DNA of 52,885 nucleotides, taken from positions 1 through 52,885 of the forward strand of contig NZ_JAGSXH010000001.1 in assembly GCF_018283645.1 (NCBI RefSeq), read 5' to 3'. The stretch comes from Actinocrinis puniceicyclus. GTDB taxonomy: Bacteria > Actinomycetota > Actinomycetes > Streptomycetales > Catenulisporaceae. This document shows, in pieces, positions 8,495 to 15,547 of this stretch (within the stretch, counting starts at the first letter, position 1; each line of letters starts with the position of its first letter). Below the pieces are notes generated by a model. That model had not been told where the DNA came from, searched no databases, and saw nothing but the letters and a program-made list of their open reading frames with translations. Both the position numbers and the translations under genes were made by a program.

Positions 8495-9259
8495 TCAAGG
8501 CTGCGGAATCGTGCGCTGCCCGACGACTCGAAGCTGTCGAGGCAGCCCGAGATCCGAGAGATACGAGATGCGCGCGTTGATCGCGGCTGCGAAATGCCGC
8601 CAGTCCAGCGAGTCGACAATCTCGTTCGGCGATGGATCTCGCGGCGAAGAGGTGATGTAACACGCTGCGTCATATAGGCCCTCAGCTATAAGGCGCTGAC
8701 AGAAGATCGCGAATCTCTGCTGATACGACTTCCCGTGCCAGATTTCTTCGACGGGGAACGCGCCGTCTCCGTTGCGCACCGGCGTGCGGGAGCCTTCAGC
8801 GTCCTGCATTATGAAGAAGTAGCCAAGCCACGGCCTCTCGCCTGGGTACAGCTCGGCGAGCGCGGCGCGTCGAATGTCTACGGCACTGCCGAGAGCTTCC
8901 TCGACCCGGTTGTTGTAGTTGTTGCCGAACGATGGGCCGCCAAGTGCCTTTAGTTCGAAGGCTGCGACGAGGGTGTCGCCGTGCACGACGACTACGTCCC
9001 ACTGCTTCTGAGGGCGGTAATAGCCTGGCAGCTCGAGACGCTGCTGCGTAGTGACCCGGATGTCCTCGGCCGGGTAGCCCGCTTCCAGGAAGAACTTGGC
9101 AAGCAATGCCGCGATCGCGTCGAAGTGCTTGCCGGCGCGCACGGCGGCGGCTGTTCCCGCGGCGACGACATCTTTGATCGCTGAGAGTTGTTGCTGTGTC
9201 TCCTTCACTCTCCAGTACGCTGCGACCGCGTTTTCGAAGTCCTCTCGGGTGACTGTCAC
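8495..9259 (-). CDS. Type II restriction endonuclease, PaeR7I/XhoI family
   Basis: 254 residues. The family hallmark GPSFGNNYNNRVEEA (about 108-122) and the catalytic core with Asp88 and ELK at 102-104, a PD-(D/E)xK arrangement, identify an XhoI/PaeR7I-type enzyme. Known members cleave CTCGAG, so that specificity is inferred. The GTG at 9259 has AGGGG about seven bases upstream. It starts 12 bases after the stop of the methyltransferase gene, so protection is translated first. G+C and codon use are visibly lower than in flanking genes, which fits horizontal acquisition. Confidence 0.93.
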   Translation of the reverse strand: MTVTREDFENAVAAYWRVKETQQQLSAIKDVVAAGTAAAVRAGKHFDAIAALLAKFFLEAGYPAEDIRVTTQQRLELPGYYRPQKQWDVVVVHGDTLVAAFELKALGGPSFGNNYNNRVEEALGSAVDIRRAALAELYPGERPWLGYFFIMQDAEGSRTPVRNGDGAFPVEEIWHGKSYQQRFAIFCQRLIAEGLYDAACYITSSPRDPSPNEIVDSLDWRHFAAAINARISYLSDLGLPRQLRVVGQRTIPQP

Positions 9260-9271
9260 TCGTCGCCCCTT

Positions 9272-10948
9272 CTAGTCCGGTAGTTCGTCGAGTCCGTAGA
9301 CGCGTAGCGCTGCCTCAGTTGCCGCCTTCACATCGCGGCGGTCGAACGCGTCCGCGAGGGCGGCGCGGTCCCGTTCGTCAAGCTGCCCGGGATCGGGCAC
9401 GCGGATTCTGCGCAGGTACTGAGCTTGGAAACGTAGCGTCCCGCCTCGCATCTTCACCGCGTAGGCGTCGATGAACGCTTCCGCCACGCCGGAGAGCAGC
9501 AGGCCGCCGAGCACACGCAGATCCCAGGTCCGCGAGGTGATGTAGTACAGGTTGTGATGCGGGTAGAAACCGCCCTCGTCCAGGACCGGGTGAATTGTCA
9601 GCTTCATGTCCGGAAACAGAAGCTTCGCGCGGCCCGTGAGCCGATGATTGACCTTGTCAATGGTTTTGTACCACCGGTCAGGCTGCTTGCCCGCGACATA
9701 GCGCTTGGACAGCGCGGGCCGGTGTCGTTCGAAGTACTCGGCAAGCCGTGGATGGTCGCGCAGGTCGACAAGCTGACCGTCGCAGTCCCAAGGGTTGACG
9801 AGGTAGGCGCCCTGCCAACGCAGGTAGCCGCTGAGCGTGTCTTGAACCATTGCCAACGGCAGCAGGCGATCCGTCTCGACGAGATCGCCATCACGGGTGA
9901 TGAAGATCCCGTCCGCGCCCGTGGCGACACCGATGCCGACTTGCGTGCCGGTCGTCTCGTCCTCGAGCAGACGAAAACGGTCGCTGAGGTCTTCGAGCAT
10001 CGCCAGACGGGCCGGAGAGGCGGCGGGCCAGGAGTCCTCGCCGGGAAACCAGTGCGGCAGGCGCACTGCGTGGAATGCGCTTGCTTCGATGCGTTCCTGC
10101 GCGCTTTCCAGCGTCCAGGCCACCAGGCGCTTCGCGTCGTCAGAGCCGAAAGCGCCGCTCGCGGTGGCAGCTACCGCAGTGCCCTGCACGGATTTGCTGA
10201 TGATCGTGATTGCTGGATACGCCGACACCTGCTCGTGAAACGCGTCGACGCTGTGCATGCTGAGCACGAGGTCGACGCTGTAGCGGCGGGTGACCAGCCG
10301 GCGCAGTCCGCGCCCGTACTGGTTACGCATCCACCGATCAGCGCAGATGAACCCGAGCCGGCCGTTTGGCTTGAGAGCGGCCAAACCGACCTCGTAGAAG
10401 CCGACGTACACGTCGGCTCTGCCCTCCATCAAGACGCAGGAGCGCCGATAGGCGGCCATGCGTGCGACGGGCACATCTTCCAGGCGGATATAGGGCGGAT
10501 TGCCGACGATGAAGTCAGCCGGTTTCAGGTCGCGGCCCTGCAACAGGTAGTCGCCTTGACGGACCCACGCCCGTACAAGCTTGCTGACATCGTCCGGGTT
10601 CCAACCGTCCCGGGTGAGCACTTCGGCGACCGCGTCTCGGCTCCGCGTGACGTTGTGGTCAAGCAGTTCCAGCGCTTCAACGGCCGATTGAGCGTCGAGT
10701 AGAGGTCTGTGGTGCTTGCGACACGACGCGCTCAGGCGCTCGGCGATGGGGCCGAGAAAAGCCCCGCCGCCGCAGGCGGGCTCGACGATCCGCATCGCGG
10801 CCAGGTCGCGCTCGACCGTGTAGCCGACGAAATCGAGAATGGTCTCGACCACCCACCGGCGCGTGAAGACCTCGCCGTGCTCGACCGCATCCAGCATAGA
10901 GGGTGGCACCGCAAGATCATCGATCGCGAAGAGGGCGTCACCGTGCAC
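9272..10948 (-). CDS. N6-adenine DNA methyltransferase of a type II R-M system (PaeR7I-type)
   Basis: 558 residues. Motif I, VEPACGGGAF (about 56-64), binds S-adenosylmethionine, and IVGNPPY (147-153) is motif IV of N6-adenine methylases of the Eco57I/TaqI type. The C-terminal part should be the target-recognition region. It is followed by the cognate endonuclease gene after 12 bases. The GTG at 10948 is the only start before an in-frame TAG; no clear ribosome site is visible. It probably methylates the adenine of CTCGAG. Lower G+C than the surroundings suggests acquisition. Confidence 0.93.
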   Translation of the reverse strand: MHGDALFAIDDLAVPPSMLDAVEHGEVFTRRWVVETILDFVGYTVERDLAAMRIVEPACGGGAFLGPIAERLSASCRKHHRPLLDAQSAVEALELLDHNVTRSRDAVAEVLTRDGWNPDDVSKLVRAWVRQGDYLLQGRDLKPADFIVGNPPYIRLEDVPVARMAAYRRSCVLMEGRADVYVGFYEVGLAALKPNGRLGFICADRWMRNQYGRGLRRLVTRRYSVDLVLSMHSVDAFHEQVSAYPAITIISKSVQGTAVAATASGAFGSDDAKRLVAWTLESAQERIEASAFHAVRLPHWFPGEDSWPAASPARLAMLEDLSDRFRLLEDETTGTQVGIGVATGADGIFITRDGDLVETDRLLPLAMVQDTLSGYLRWQGAYLVNPWDCDGQLVDLRDHPRLAEYFERHRPALSKRYVAGKQPDRWYKTIDKVNHRLTGRAKLLFPDMKLTIHPVLDEGGFYPHHNLYYITSRTWDLRVLGGLLLSGVAEAFIDAYAVKMRGGTLRFQAQYLRRIRVPDPGQLDERDRAALADAFDRRDVKAATEAALRVYGLDELPD

Positions 10949-11166
10949 GCAGTGACCCTACAACCACGCCACCCACAGCCCGGTGAGTGCTGGAGTGATG
11001 CTCCGTCCGCTCTGCCGAAATGATCAGGCGGCGGCGGAAACCGACGCCGCCATCTCCTCTGGCGCTACTCGATCACCTGGACCAGGCCGCGTCCGTGACC
11101 GGCCGACCCTCGCCGCGCGACGCGGGAACCGCGGCGCGTGAGCCGACTCGGGCGCAACGCCTGTAA

Positions 11167-11189
11167 GGACTGGAATCAGAAGAGGTCTC
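11167..11189 (+). repeat. Left inverted end of RCC1 cassette
   Basis: GGACTGGAATCAG (11167-11179) followed after two bases by GAGGTCTC (11182-11189). Both blocks recur in reverse complement and same order at 12152-12175. TAA lies immediately outside (11164-11166). The RCC1 stop codon lies six bases inside this end. Confidence 0.75.
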
Positions 11190-11194
11190 CGGGC

Positions 11195-12091
11195 TCACGG
11201 ATGACGGTGTGTCAGTTCACGTTGGTGCGGCCGGGAGGCCTGGGGAAGCTGGACTCCGGACCAGGCATCGACCCCGCACTGTGTGTCGGCGTTGTTCCCT
11301 GCGGCCACGACTGTGCCATTGGCGCGCAGGCCAAGGGTGTGCGTTGAACCGGCCGCCACGGCGACAATGTCGTGCCAATCGCCGACTTTGCACTGTCCGT
11401 AGCTGTTGTCTCCCGCCGCGAGGACCCTTCCGGACGCGGTGACCCCGATGGTGTGGTAACTGCCCGCGCTGAGCGCCACCACGTCTTCCCACTCGTCGAT
11501 CTCGCACGCCCCGGTTGTCCGGTCTCCGGTCGCGACGGCCCGTCCGTCGTGCCTGAGGCCGACGGTGTGGAGATACCCGGCCGCAATGGCGGTGAGGTCG
11601 CACCATTCCTCAACGGCACACTGCCGTCGTCGGTTGGTCCCCGCAGCCAGTGCTGAACCGTCCGACCGGACACCTACCGAGTGCCAGTCGCCACATGAGA
11701 GGGCGACCATCTCGCGCCAGGACTGCACGTCGCACTGTCCTTCTGAACTCCGGCCGACTGCCAGCACGCGGCCATTCGCGAGTAGCCCGAGCGTGCGGCG
11801 CCAGCCCGCGGCCACCGCCGTGACTCCTCGCCATCCGGCGACATCACACTGCCCGTCGCCGTTCCAGCCCGTTGCCAGCACGGTGCCGTCCGACCGGAGT
11901 CCGACCGTGTGGGACCTTCCGGTGTTCGTCGCGGTGTGGACATTGCCGGCTACGACCGAGACGATGTCTTCCCATCGCTCGACACGACATTCAGCGGCTG
12001 TGCTATTGCCTGTGGCGAGAACGGTTCCGTCCCAGCGCCGCCCGACCGAATGACGCCTTCCAGCGGCCAGCGCCGACGGGTTAGCGAGCAT
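11195..12091 (-). CDS. RCC1-like seven-repeat beta-propeller protein
   Basis: 298 residues made almost wholly of seven repeats of about 38-45 residues. Each contains H-(S/T)-(V/I/L)-G, then DGxVLAxG, a QC-V core and a W-x-(D/G)-V/I-x-AxxAG ending, the RCC1/BLIP-II-type blade pattern, so a closed seven-bladed propeller is expected. Most repeats keep a Cys in the same place. No signal peptide is seen, so it is probably cytoplasmic. The ATG at 12091 follows GAGGCAGG. The gene fills a 1,009-bp unit with inverted ends and lies beside the R-M genes. Its function is unknown; propellers of this type usually bind proteins. Confidence 0.85.
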   Translation of the reverse strand: MLANPSALAAGRRHSVGRRWDGTVLATGNSTAAECRVERWEDIVSVVAGNVHTATNTGRSHTVGLRSDGTVLATGWNGDGQCDVAGWRGVTAVAAGWRRTLGLLANGRVLAVGRSSEGQCDVQSWREMVALSCGDWHSVGVRSDGSALAAGTNRRRQCAVEEWCDLTAIAAGYLHTVGLRHDGRAVATGDRTTGACEIDEWEDVVALSAGSYHTIGVTASGRVLAAGDNSYGQCKVGDWHDIVAVAAGSTHTLGLRANGTVVAAGNNADTQCGVDAWSGVQLPQASRPHQRELTHRHP

Positions 12092-12151
12092 TCTGCCTGC
12101 CTCGAGTCGACCGACGCCCGGGACAGATCCAGCATGCAGACCGCCGCCCCA

Positions 12152-12175
12152 GAGACCTCATCCTGATTCCAGTCC
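12152..12175 (-). repeat. Right inverted end of RCC1 cassette
   Basis: GAGACCTC (12152-12159) and CTGATTCCAGTCC (12163-12175) are the reverse complement of the left end, with one extra base between blocks. TAA follows at 12176-12178, matching the TAA outside the left end. Confidence 0.75.
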
Positions 12176-12236
12176 TAAGCCACGCATATCAGAACACAGT
12201 CAGACAACCGCTTGCCACACCGGCGTCGAGCGGGCG

Positions 12237-12365
12237 TCAGTAAGGCAGCTGCCGGCGCCCCGACGGAGTACGCAGATCCAGGGGCGCGAGTTCATGCCTT
12301 GACGAGCGCCGCTTGTGGATACGGACCCGGCGGCCCTGTTCAGCGGTCTCGATGCGTCGCGTCAT
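12237..12365 (-). CDS. Possible small basic protein (42 aa)
   Basis: An ATG at 12365 with AGGAG nine bases upstream opens a 42-codon frame starting MTRRIETAEQGRR and rich in Arg. It has no recognisable domain. It could be a real small protein or chance coding; the ribosome site is the only support. Confidence 0.25.
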   Translation of the reverse strand: MTRRIETAEQGRRVRIHKRRSSRHELAPLDLRTPSGRRQLPY

Positions 12366-12578
12366 CGCATTCGTCTCCTGTTCGAGCGGTTGCGGACGCT
12401 TGCATGCCCGGGTACGCGACCCGGAAACCCGTCTGGGGCGTACGGACGGTGTATGGACCGCGTTTGGACCGCATGGCCCATACGGAGCAGGCGCGTGTAC
12501 ACGATCACCGGGAGGGTAGTGGTGCTGACCGGCATGGACAAGTCGAGGTGAGATGAGGCGCGCCGCTGGAGGTGGCCC

Positions 12579-13154
12579 TTGTATTCGTCGCATCCCCATT
12601 CGTCACAGCCCCATACGTCACGACCCGCCGTGCGTTACGCCGGCCGCGTTCTCGCACTCGCCGCCTGGTGCATGATCGTCTGGATCCTGCTGACCTGGAC
12701 CGTGACGCTCGAACAGTACCTGTTCGGCGTCGGCGTCTCGCTCGCCGTCGCCCTGGCGCTCGCCCCGCTCGGTCCCGTCATCGGCCCGTGGGCCTTGCTC
12801 TCCCCTGGCCGCCTGTGGCGGACCCTCGCCCTGCTGGCCACCTCACTTCGCCGCATCGCCACGGCGAACGTCCGGCTGGCCGCGCGGATCTGGGCGCCGA
12901 GCCGCCCGCTGCGCAGCGGCATGGTGATCACCCCCACGACGCAGCGGACGGTGTTCGGTCTGACCGTGGTCGGGCTGGTGACTTCGGTGGTGGTGGACAC
13001 CCAGCTGGTCGACGTCGACCGACGGCGCCGGCAGTTGCAGTACCACGCGGTCGCGGTGCCGCGACCCGGTGAGCAGAACGCCCGCGCGCAGATCAACGGA
13101 CCGGTCGAGCGATTCCTGCCCGGCGGCCGGCAGGAGAAGGAGGAGCACTCGTGA
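12579..13154 (+). CDS. mnhE: Mrp antiporter subunit MnhE (MbhA-like)
   Basis: 191 residues with two to three N-terminal membrane helices and a cytosolic tail, the MnhE/MrpE layout. TTG at 12579 is chosen because GGAGG ends six bases before it. It is the first gene of a seven-gene operon for a Na+(or K+)/H+ antiporter. The stop overlaps the next GTG start (GTGA). MrpE helps assemble the membrane complex; ion specificity is not visible in the sequence. Confidence 0.88.
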   Translation: MYSSHPHSSQPHTSRPAVRYAGRVLALAAWCMIVWILLTWTVTLEQYLFGVGVSLAVALALAPLGPVIGPWALLSPGRLWRTLALLATSLRRIATANVRLAARIWAPSRPLRSGMVITPTTQRTVFGLTVVGLVTSVVVDTQLVDVDRRRRQLQYHAVAVPRPGEQNARAQINGPVERFLPGGRQEKEEHS

Positions 13155-13414
13155 GTACGTCGCTGTACGGCGTCATCGCCCTCGCCGAGACGGCCATCGG
13201 TCTGCTGCTGATGGTGCGGCTCGCCATCGGGCCCACCATCTCGGACCGCATCGTCGCGCTCAACACCCTGTCGACGCAGGCCGCGCTCGCCGTACTGTTC
13301 TTCGCGGCCTTCGCCGACCGGACGATCTACCTGGACGTCGCGCTGTGGCTGGCCTCGTTCAGTTACCTCGGCGCGATCGTGTGGGCGCGCTACCTGGAGC
13401 GGGGGCTGCTGTGA
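13151..13414 (+). CDS. mnhF: Mrp antiporter subunit MnhF (MbhB-like)
   Basis: 87 residues with three membrane helices and the family segment RLAIGPTISDRIVALNTL after the first helix. It is coupled by GTGA overlaps to mnhE upstream and mnhG downstream. MnhF is a small structural subunit of the multi-subunit cation/proton antiporter. Confidence 0.92.
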   Translation: MSTSLYGVIALAETAIGLLLMVRLAIGPTISDRIVALNTLSTQAALAVLFFAAFADRTIYLDVALWLASFSYLGAIVWARYLERGLL

Positions 13415-13779
13415 AGACCGTGGCGTTCCTGGTGACAGCCGGCATCGGACTCGCGTTCTCGCTCTCCGGCGCGGTGGGGATCCTGCGCATGCCGGACCTG
13501 TACAGCCGCATCCAGTGCTCGTCGAAAACAGTGACGATGGGCGCACTGCCGGCGCTGATCGCGCTGGTCGTCGGCGAGGGGATCGACAGCGGCTACGCCA
13601 GCCGGGCGCTGCTCATCGCGGTGCTGCTGCTCGTGGTGAACCCGACCGCCTCACACGCTCTGGCGCGCGCGGCTTACAAGTCGGGCGTGCCGATGTGGAG
13701 CGGTGCGGTCCGTGACGAAGTCGCCGGGCGCGAGGATTCGCAGCGGCGGCGCGAGCAGGATTGCGCAGGCCCCGAGTGA
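13411..13779 (+). CDS. mnhG: Mrp antiporter subunit MnhG (MbhC-like)
   Basis: 122 residues from the GTG at 13411, which overlaps the mnhF stop. Three helices and the signature GAVGILRMPDLYSRIQ followed by NPTASHALARAAY identify MnhG. A hydrophilic tail rich in Arg/Glu extends past the family core. The frame is open far upstream, but that part is out of family and runs through mnhF. The stop overlaps the next GTG. Confidence 0.92.
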   Translation: MKTVAFLVTAGIGLAFSLSGAVGILRMPDLYSRIQCSSKTVTMGALPALIALVVGEGIDSGYASRALLIAVLLLVVNPTASHALARAAYKSGVPMWSGAVRDEVAGREDSQRRREQDCAGPE

Positions 13780-14072
13780 CGCTCTTCTGGACTCTCGACT
13801 ACCTGGTGCTCGCGCTGATCGTGATCGGGACCGTGCTGGTGGTCAGGCTGCGCAACCTCAACGGCGCCGTGATGGCGCTCTCCGCCGTCGGCACCATGCT
13901 CTCCCTGATCTTCGTCGTGCTGGGCGCGCCCGACGACGCGCACTCCGAGGTCGTCGTCGGCGCGATCGCGTTGCCGGTGCTGTACCTGGTCGCCATCGGC
14001 AAGGCGCGCACCGACGTCGCGGGCGGCGGCGAGATGCAGGAGGAAGGCGAGTCGCACCATGACGGCGACTGA
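13776..14072 (+). CDS. DUF4040 membrane subunit (MbhD-like part of MnhA)
   Basis: 98 residues with three helices; the LRNLNGAVMALSAVGTMLSLIFV segment is the DUF4040/MbhD pattern that in standard Mrp complexes forms part of the C-terminal region of the large MnhA subunit. Here it is a separate gene between mnhG and the MnhB fusion. The GTG at 13776 overlaps the mnhG stop, and its own end overlaps the next start by 14 bases. Confidence 0.85.
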   Translation: MTLFWTLDYLVLALIVIGTVLVVRLRNLNGAVMALSAVGTMLSLIFVVLGAPDDAHSEVVVGAIALPVLYLVAIGKARTDVAGGGEMQEEGESHHDGD

Positions 14073-15090
14073 CGAACGCGGTCAACCCATCCGCGGGGAG
14101 GCCGTCGAAGCCGAGCCGAAGCATCGCATCGTGGTCGGCCTGCTGCTCACCGCGGGCACGGCCGTGGCGCTCGGCGCCGCGCTGCTCGACATCCCGCGGG
14201 CGAACGCGCACCTGTCCGAGGTCGCGCGGTACGCGCTCCAGGTCTCGCTGCCGAGCTGGAACCTCACCGAACCGGTCAACGAGGTCGTCTACGGCACCCG
14301 TGGCTTCGACACCTTCGGCGAGACCTTCCTGCTGCTGGCGGCTGTTGTCAGCGTCGTGCTGCTCTCCCGCCCGCGGGAGCCGAGGACCGGCTACTTCGGC
14401 GAGGACGTCGCGGGAAAGCGCGAGCAGTCCGAGGTCGATCCGTCCGAGAAGCCAGGCGCGGACGAGCGCGAGGCGCGCAGCGCGGAGAGCGGCGAGATGG
14501 ACGAGGATTCGCCCGCGGCCGGGCGAAGCGGCACGCAGCGGCCGAAGACCCCTGACAACGAACGGGTGGGCGGCCGCGGACCGGAGCGCGCCGAGGCGAT
14601 GGCGGTCGTGGTGCGCGGCGGGGTGCGCGCCGCGACACCCGTCCTCGCGGTGGCCGGGTGCTACCTGGTGGCCTGGGGCTACTCCCCCGGCGGCGGCTTC
14701 CCGGGCGGCGCGGTCGTCCTCGGCGTCGTGCTGCTGGTCTACTCGGCCTTCGGACGGGGGCGGATCGCGAGGGTGATCAAGCCCTCGGTTGTCGAGACCG
14801 CCGAAATGGCCGGAGCCGCGCTGATCATCCTGACGGAGGCGCTCGGCCTTGCTCTCAAGGGCTCCTTCACGGCCAACTGGCTGCCGCTGACGCCGCCGGG
14901 GACCATCCGCTCCGGGGGCGTCGTGCAGCTGTTCTCCGCCGGGGAGCTCGTCGAGGTCGGCACGGGCCTGATCATCGCGGTGTTCGCGCTGCTGGCGATG
15001 AGCCACGACTGGGCCCGCGACACCTCGTCCGGCGAAGAAGGCGACGAAGGCGACGAGGGCGGCGGCCGTGAGGGGGGCGCGAAGCAGTGA
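14059..15090 (+). CDS. mnhB: MbhE-like domain fused to MnhB subunit
   Basis: 343 residues, more than twice the usual MnhB. The N-terminal ~110 residues carry two helices and FDTFGETFLLLAAV, matching the MbhE/MnhA C-terminal piece. A charged linker of about 80 residues rich in Glu/Ser follows, then the MnhB domain with SPGGGFPGGAVV (about 213) and four helices. The C-terminus ends in an acidic Gly-rich tail. The ATG at 14059 starts within the DUF4040 gene, and the stop overlaps the mnhC start by GTGA. The fusion joins two subunits that are separate in the archaeal MBH module. Confidence 0.88.
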   Translation: MTATDERGQPIRGEAVEAEPKHRIVVGLLLTAGTAVALGAALLDIPRANAHLSEVARYALQVSLPSWNLTEPVNEVVYGTRGFDTFGETFLLLAAVVSVVLLSRPREPRTGYFGEDVAGKREQSEVDPSEKPGADEREARSAESGEMDEDSPAAGRSGTQRPKTPDNERVGGRGPERAEAMAVVVRGGVRAATPVLAVAGCYLVAWGYSPGGGFPGGAVVLGVVLLVYSAFGRGRIARVIKPSVVETAEMAGAALIILTEALGLALKGSFTANWLPLTPPGTIRSGGVVQLFSAGELVEVGTGLIIAVFALLAMSHDWARDTSSGEEGDEGDEGGGREGGAKQ

Positions 15091-15455
15091 TCCTAGCCAA
15101 CTACCTGGTGGCCGGGTTCGTGTTCTGCGCCGGCCTGTACACGGTGCTGACCCGCCGCAACCTGATCAAGATCGTGATGGGCCTCTCGCTGATGGAGGGC
15201 TCCACCTACCTGCTGTTCATCTCCATGGCCTACCGGGCCGGGTCGACCGCCCCGGTGCTGGTGAGCCCGCCCGCCGGGCGAAGCGCACACGACCTGGTAC
15301 GCGGGAACGTCGCGGATCCGGTGCTGCAGAACTTCTGCCTGACCGCGATCGTCATCGGCGTGGCGGTCACCGCGGTGTTCCTCGCCATCGTGGTGCGGAT
15401 CGCCCAGCACTACCGCACCCTGGACGCCGACAGGATCAGGGAGCTGCGAGGGTGA
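15087..15455 (+). CDS. mnhC: Mrp antiporter subunit MnhC (NuoK-like)
   Basis: 122 residues with three helices and the NuoK/MnhC motif RRNLIKIVMGLSLMEG near the first loop. NuoK-like subunits carry membrane carboxylates for proton transfer; Glu in LMEGST is a candidate. The GTG start overlaps the mnhB stop, and the stop overlaps a 31-codon frame (GTGA). Confidence 0.92.
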   Translation: MILANYLVAGFVFCAGLYTVLTRRNLIKIVMGLSLMEGSTYLLFISMAYRAGSTAPVLVSPPAGRSAHDLVRGNVADPVLQNFCLTAIVIGVAVTAVFLAIVVRIAQHYRTLDADRIRELRG

Positions 15456-15547
15456 ACCAGGAGCCTGAGAGGGTGGTCGGTCCGGTTTCGGGTCCGCGGT
15501 CGCAGGCGCAGGCGCGGTCGCGGTCGGCGCGAGGGGCCCGGCGGTGA
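15452..15547 (+). CDS. Possible 31-aa coupled ORF between mnhC and mnhD
   Basis: GTG at 15452 overlaps the mnhC stop and the TGA at 15545-15547 overlaps the mnhD GTG, so this short Arg/Ser-rich frame exactly bridges the two genes by the same GTGA junction used throughout the operon. It may be a real micro-protein, or a bridge that carries ribosomes to mnhD. It has no membrane helix and no recognisable motif. Confidence 0.4.
   Translation: MNQEPERVVGPVSGPRSQAQARSRSARGARR

Larger units (their letters stand above)
11164..12178. mobile_element. Putative non-autonomous element carrying the RCC1-like gene
   Basis: A 1,009-bp unit is bounded by inverted ends sharing 13+8 identical bases and flanked on both sides by TAA, as expected for a short target duplication (2 bp TA or 3 bp TAA). 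It encodes no transposase; the only gene is the RCC1-like protein, which nearly fills it. An IS630/Tc1-type transposase acting in trans would fit the TA-containing duplication, but this is inference. Confidence 0.5.
12092..12578. other. Intergenic region between RCC1 cassette and antiporter operon
   Basis: The first 87 bases hold the RCC1 promoter region and the right inverted end. The rest should contain the promoter of the antiporter operon. A possible 42-codon ORF on the minus strand (12237-12365) and a 78-codon GTG ORF on the plus strand (12315-12551) overlap here; only the former has a good ribosome site. Confidence 0.5.

Noticed and set aside
12315-12551. 78-codon plus-strand frame before the antiporter operon
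   Set aside because: No ribosome site and no recognisable domain, and it overlaps a better-supported minus-strand frame.
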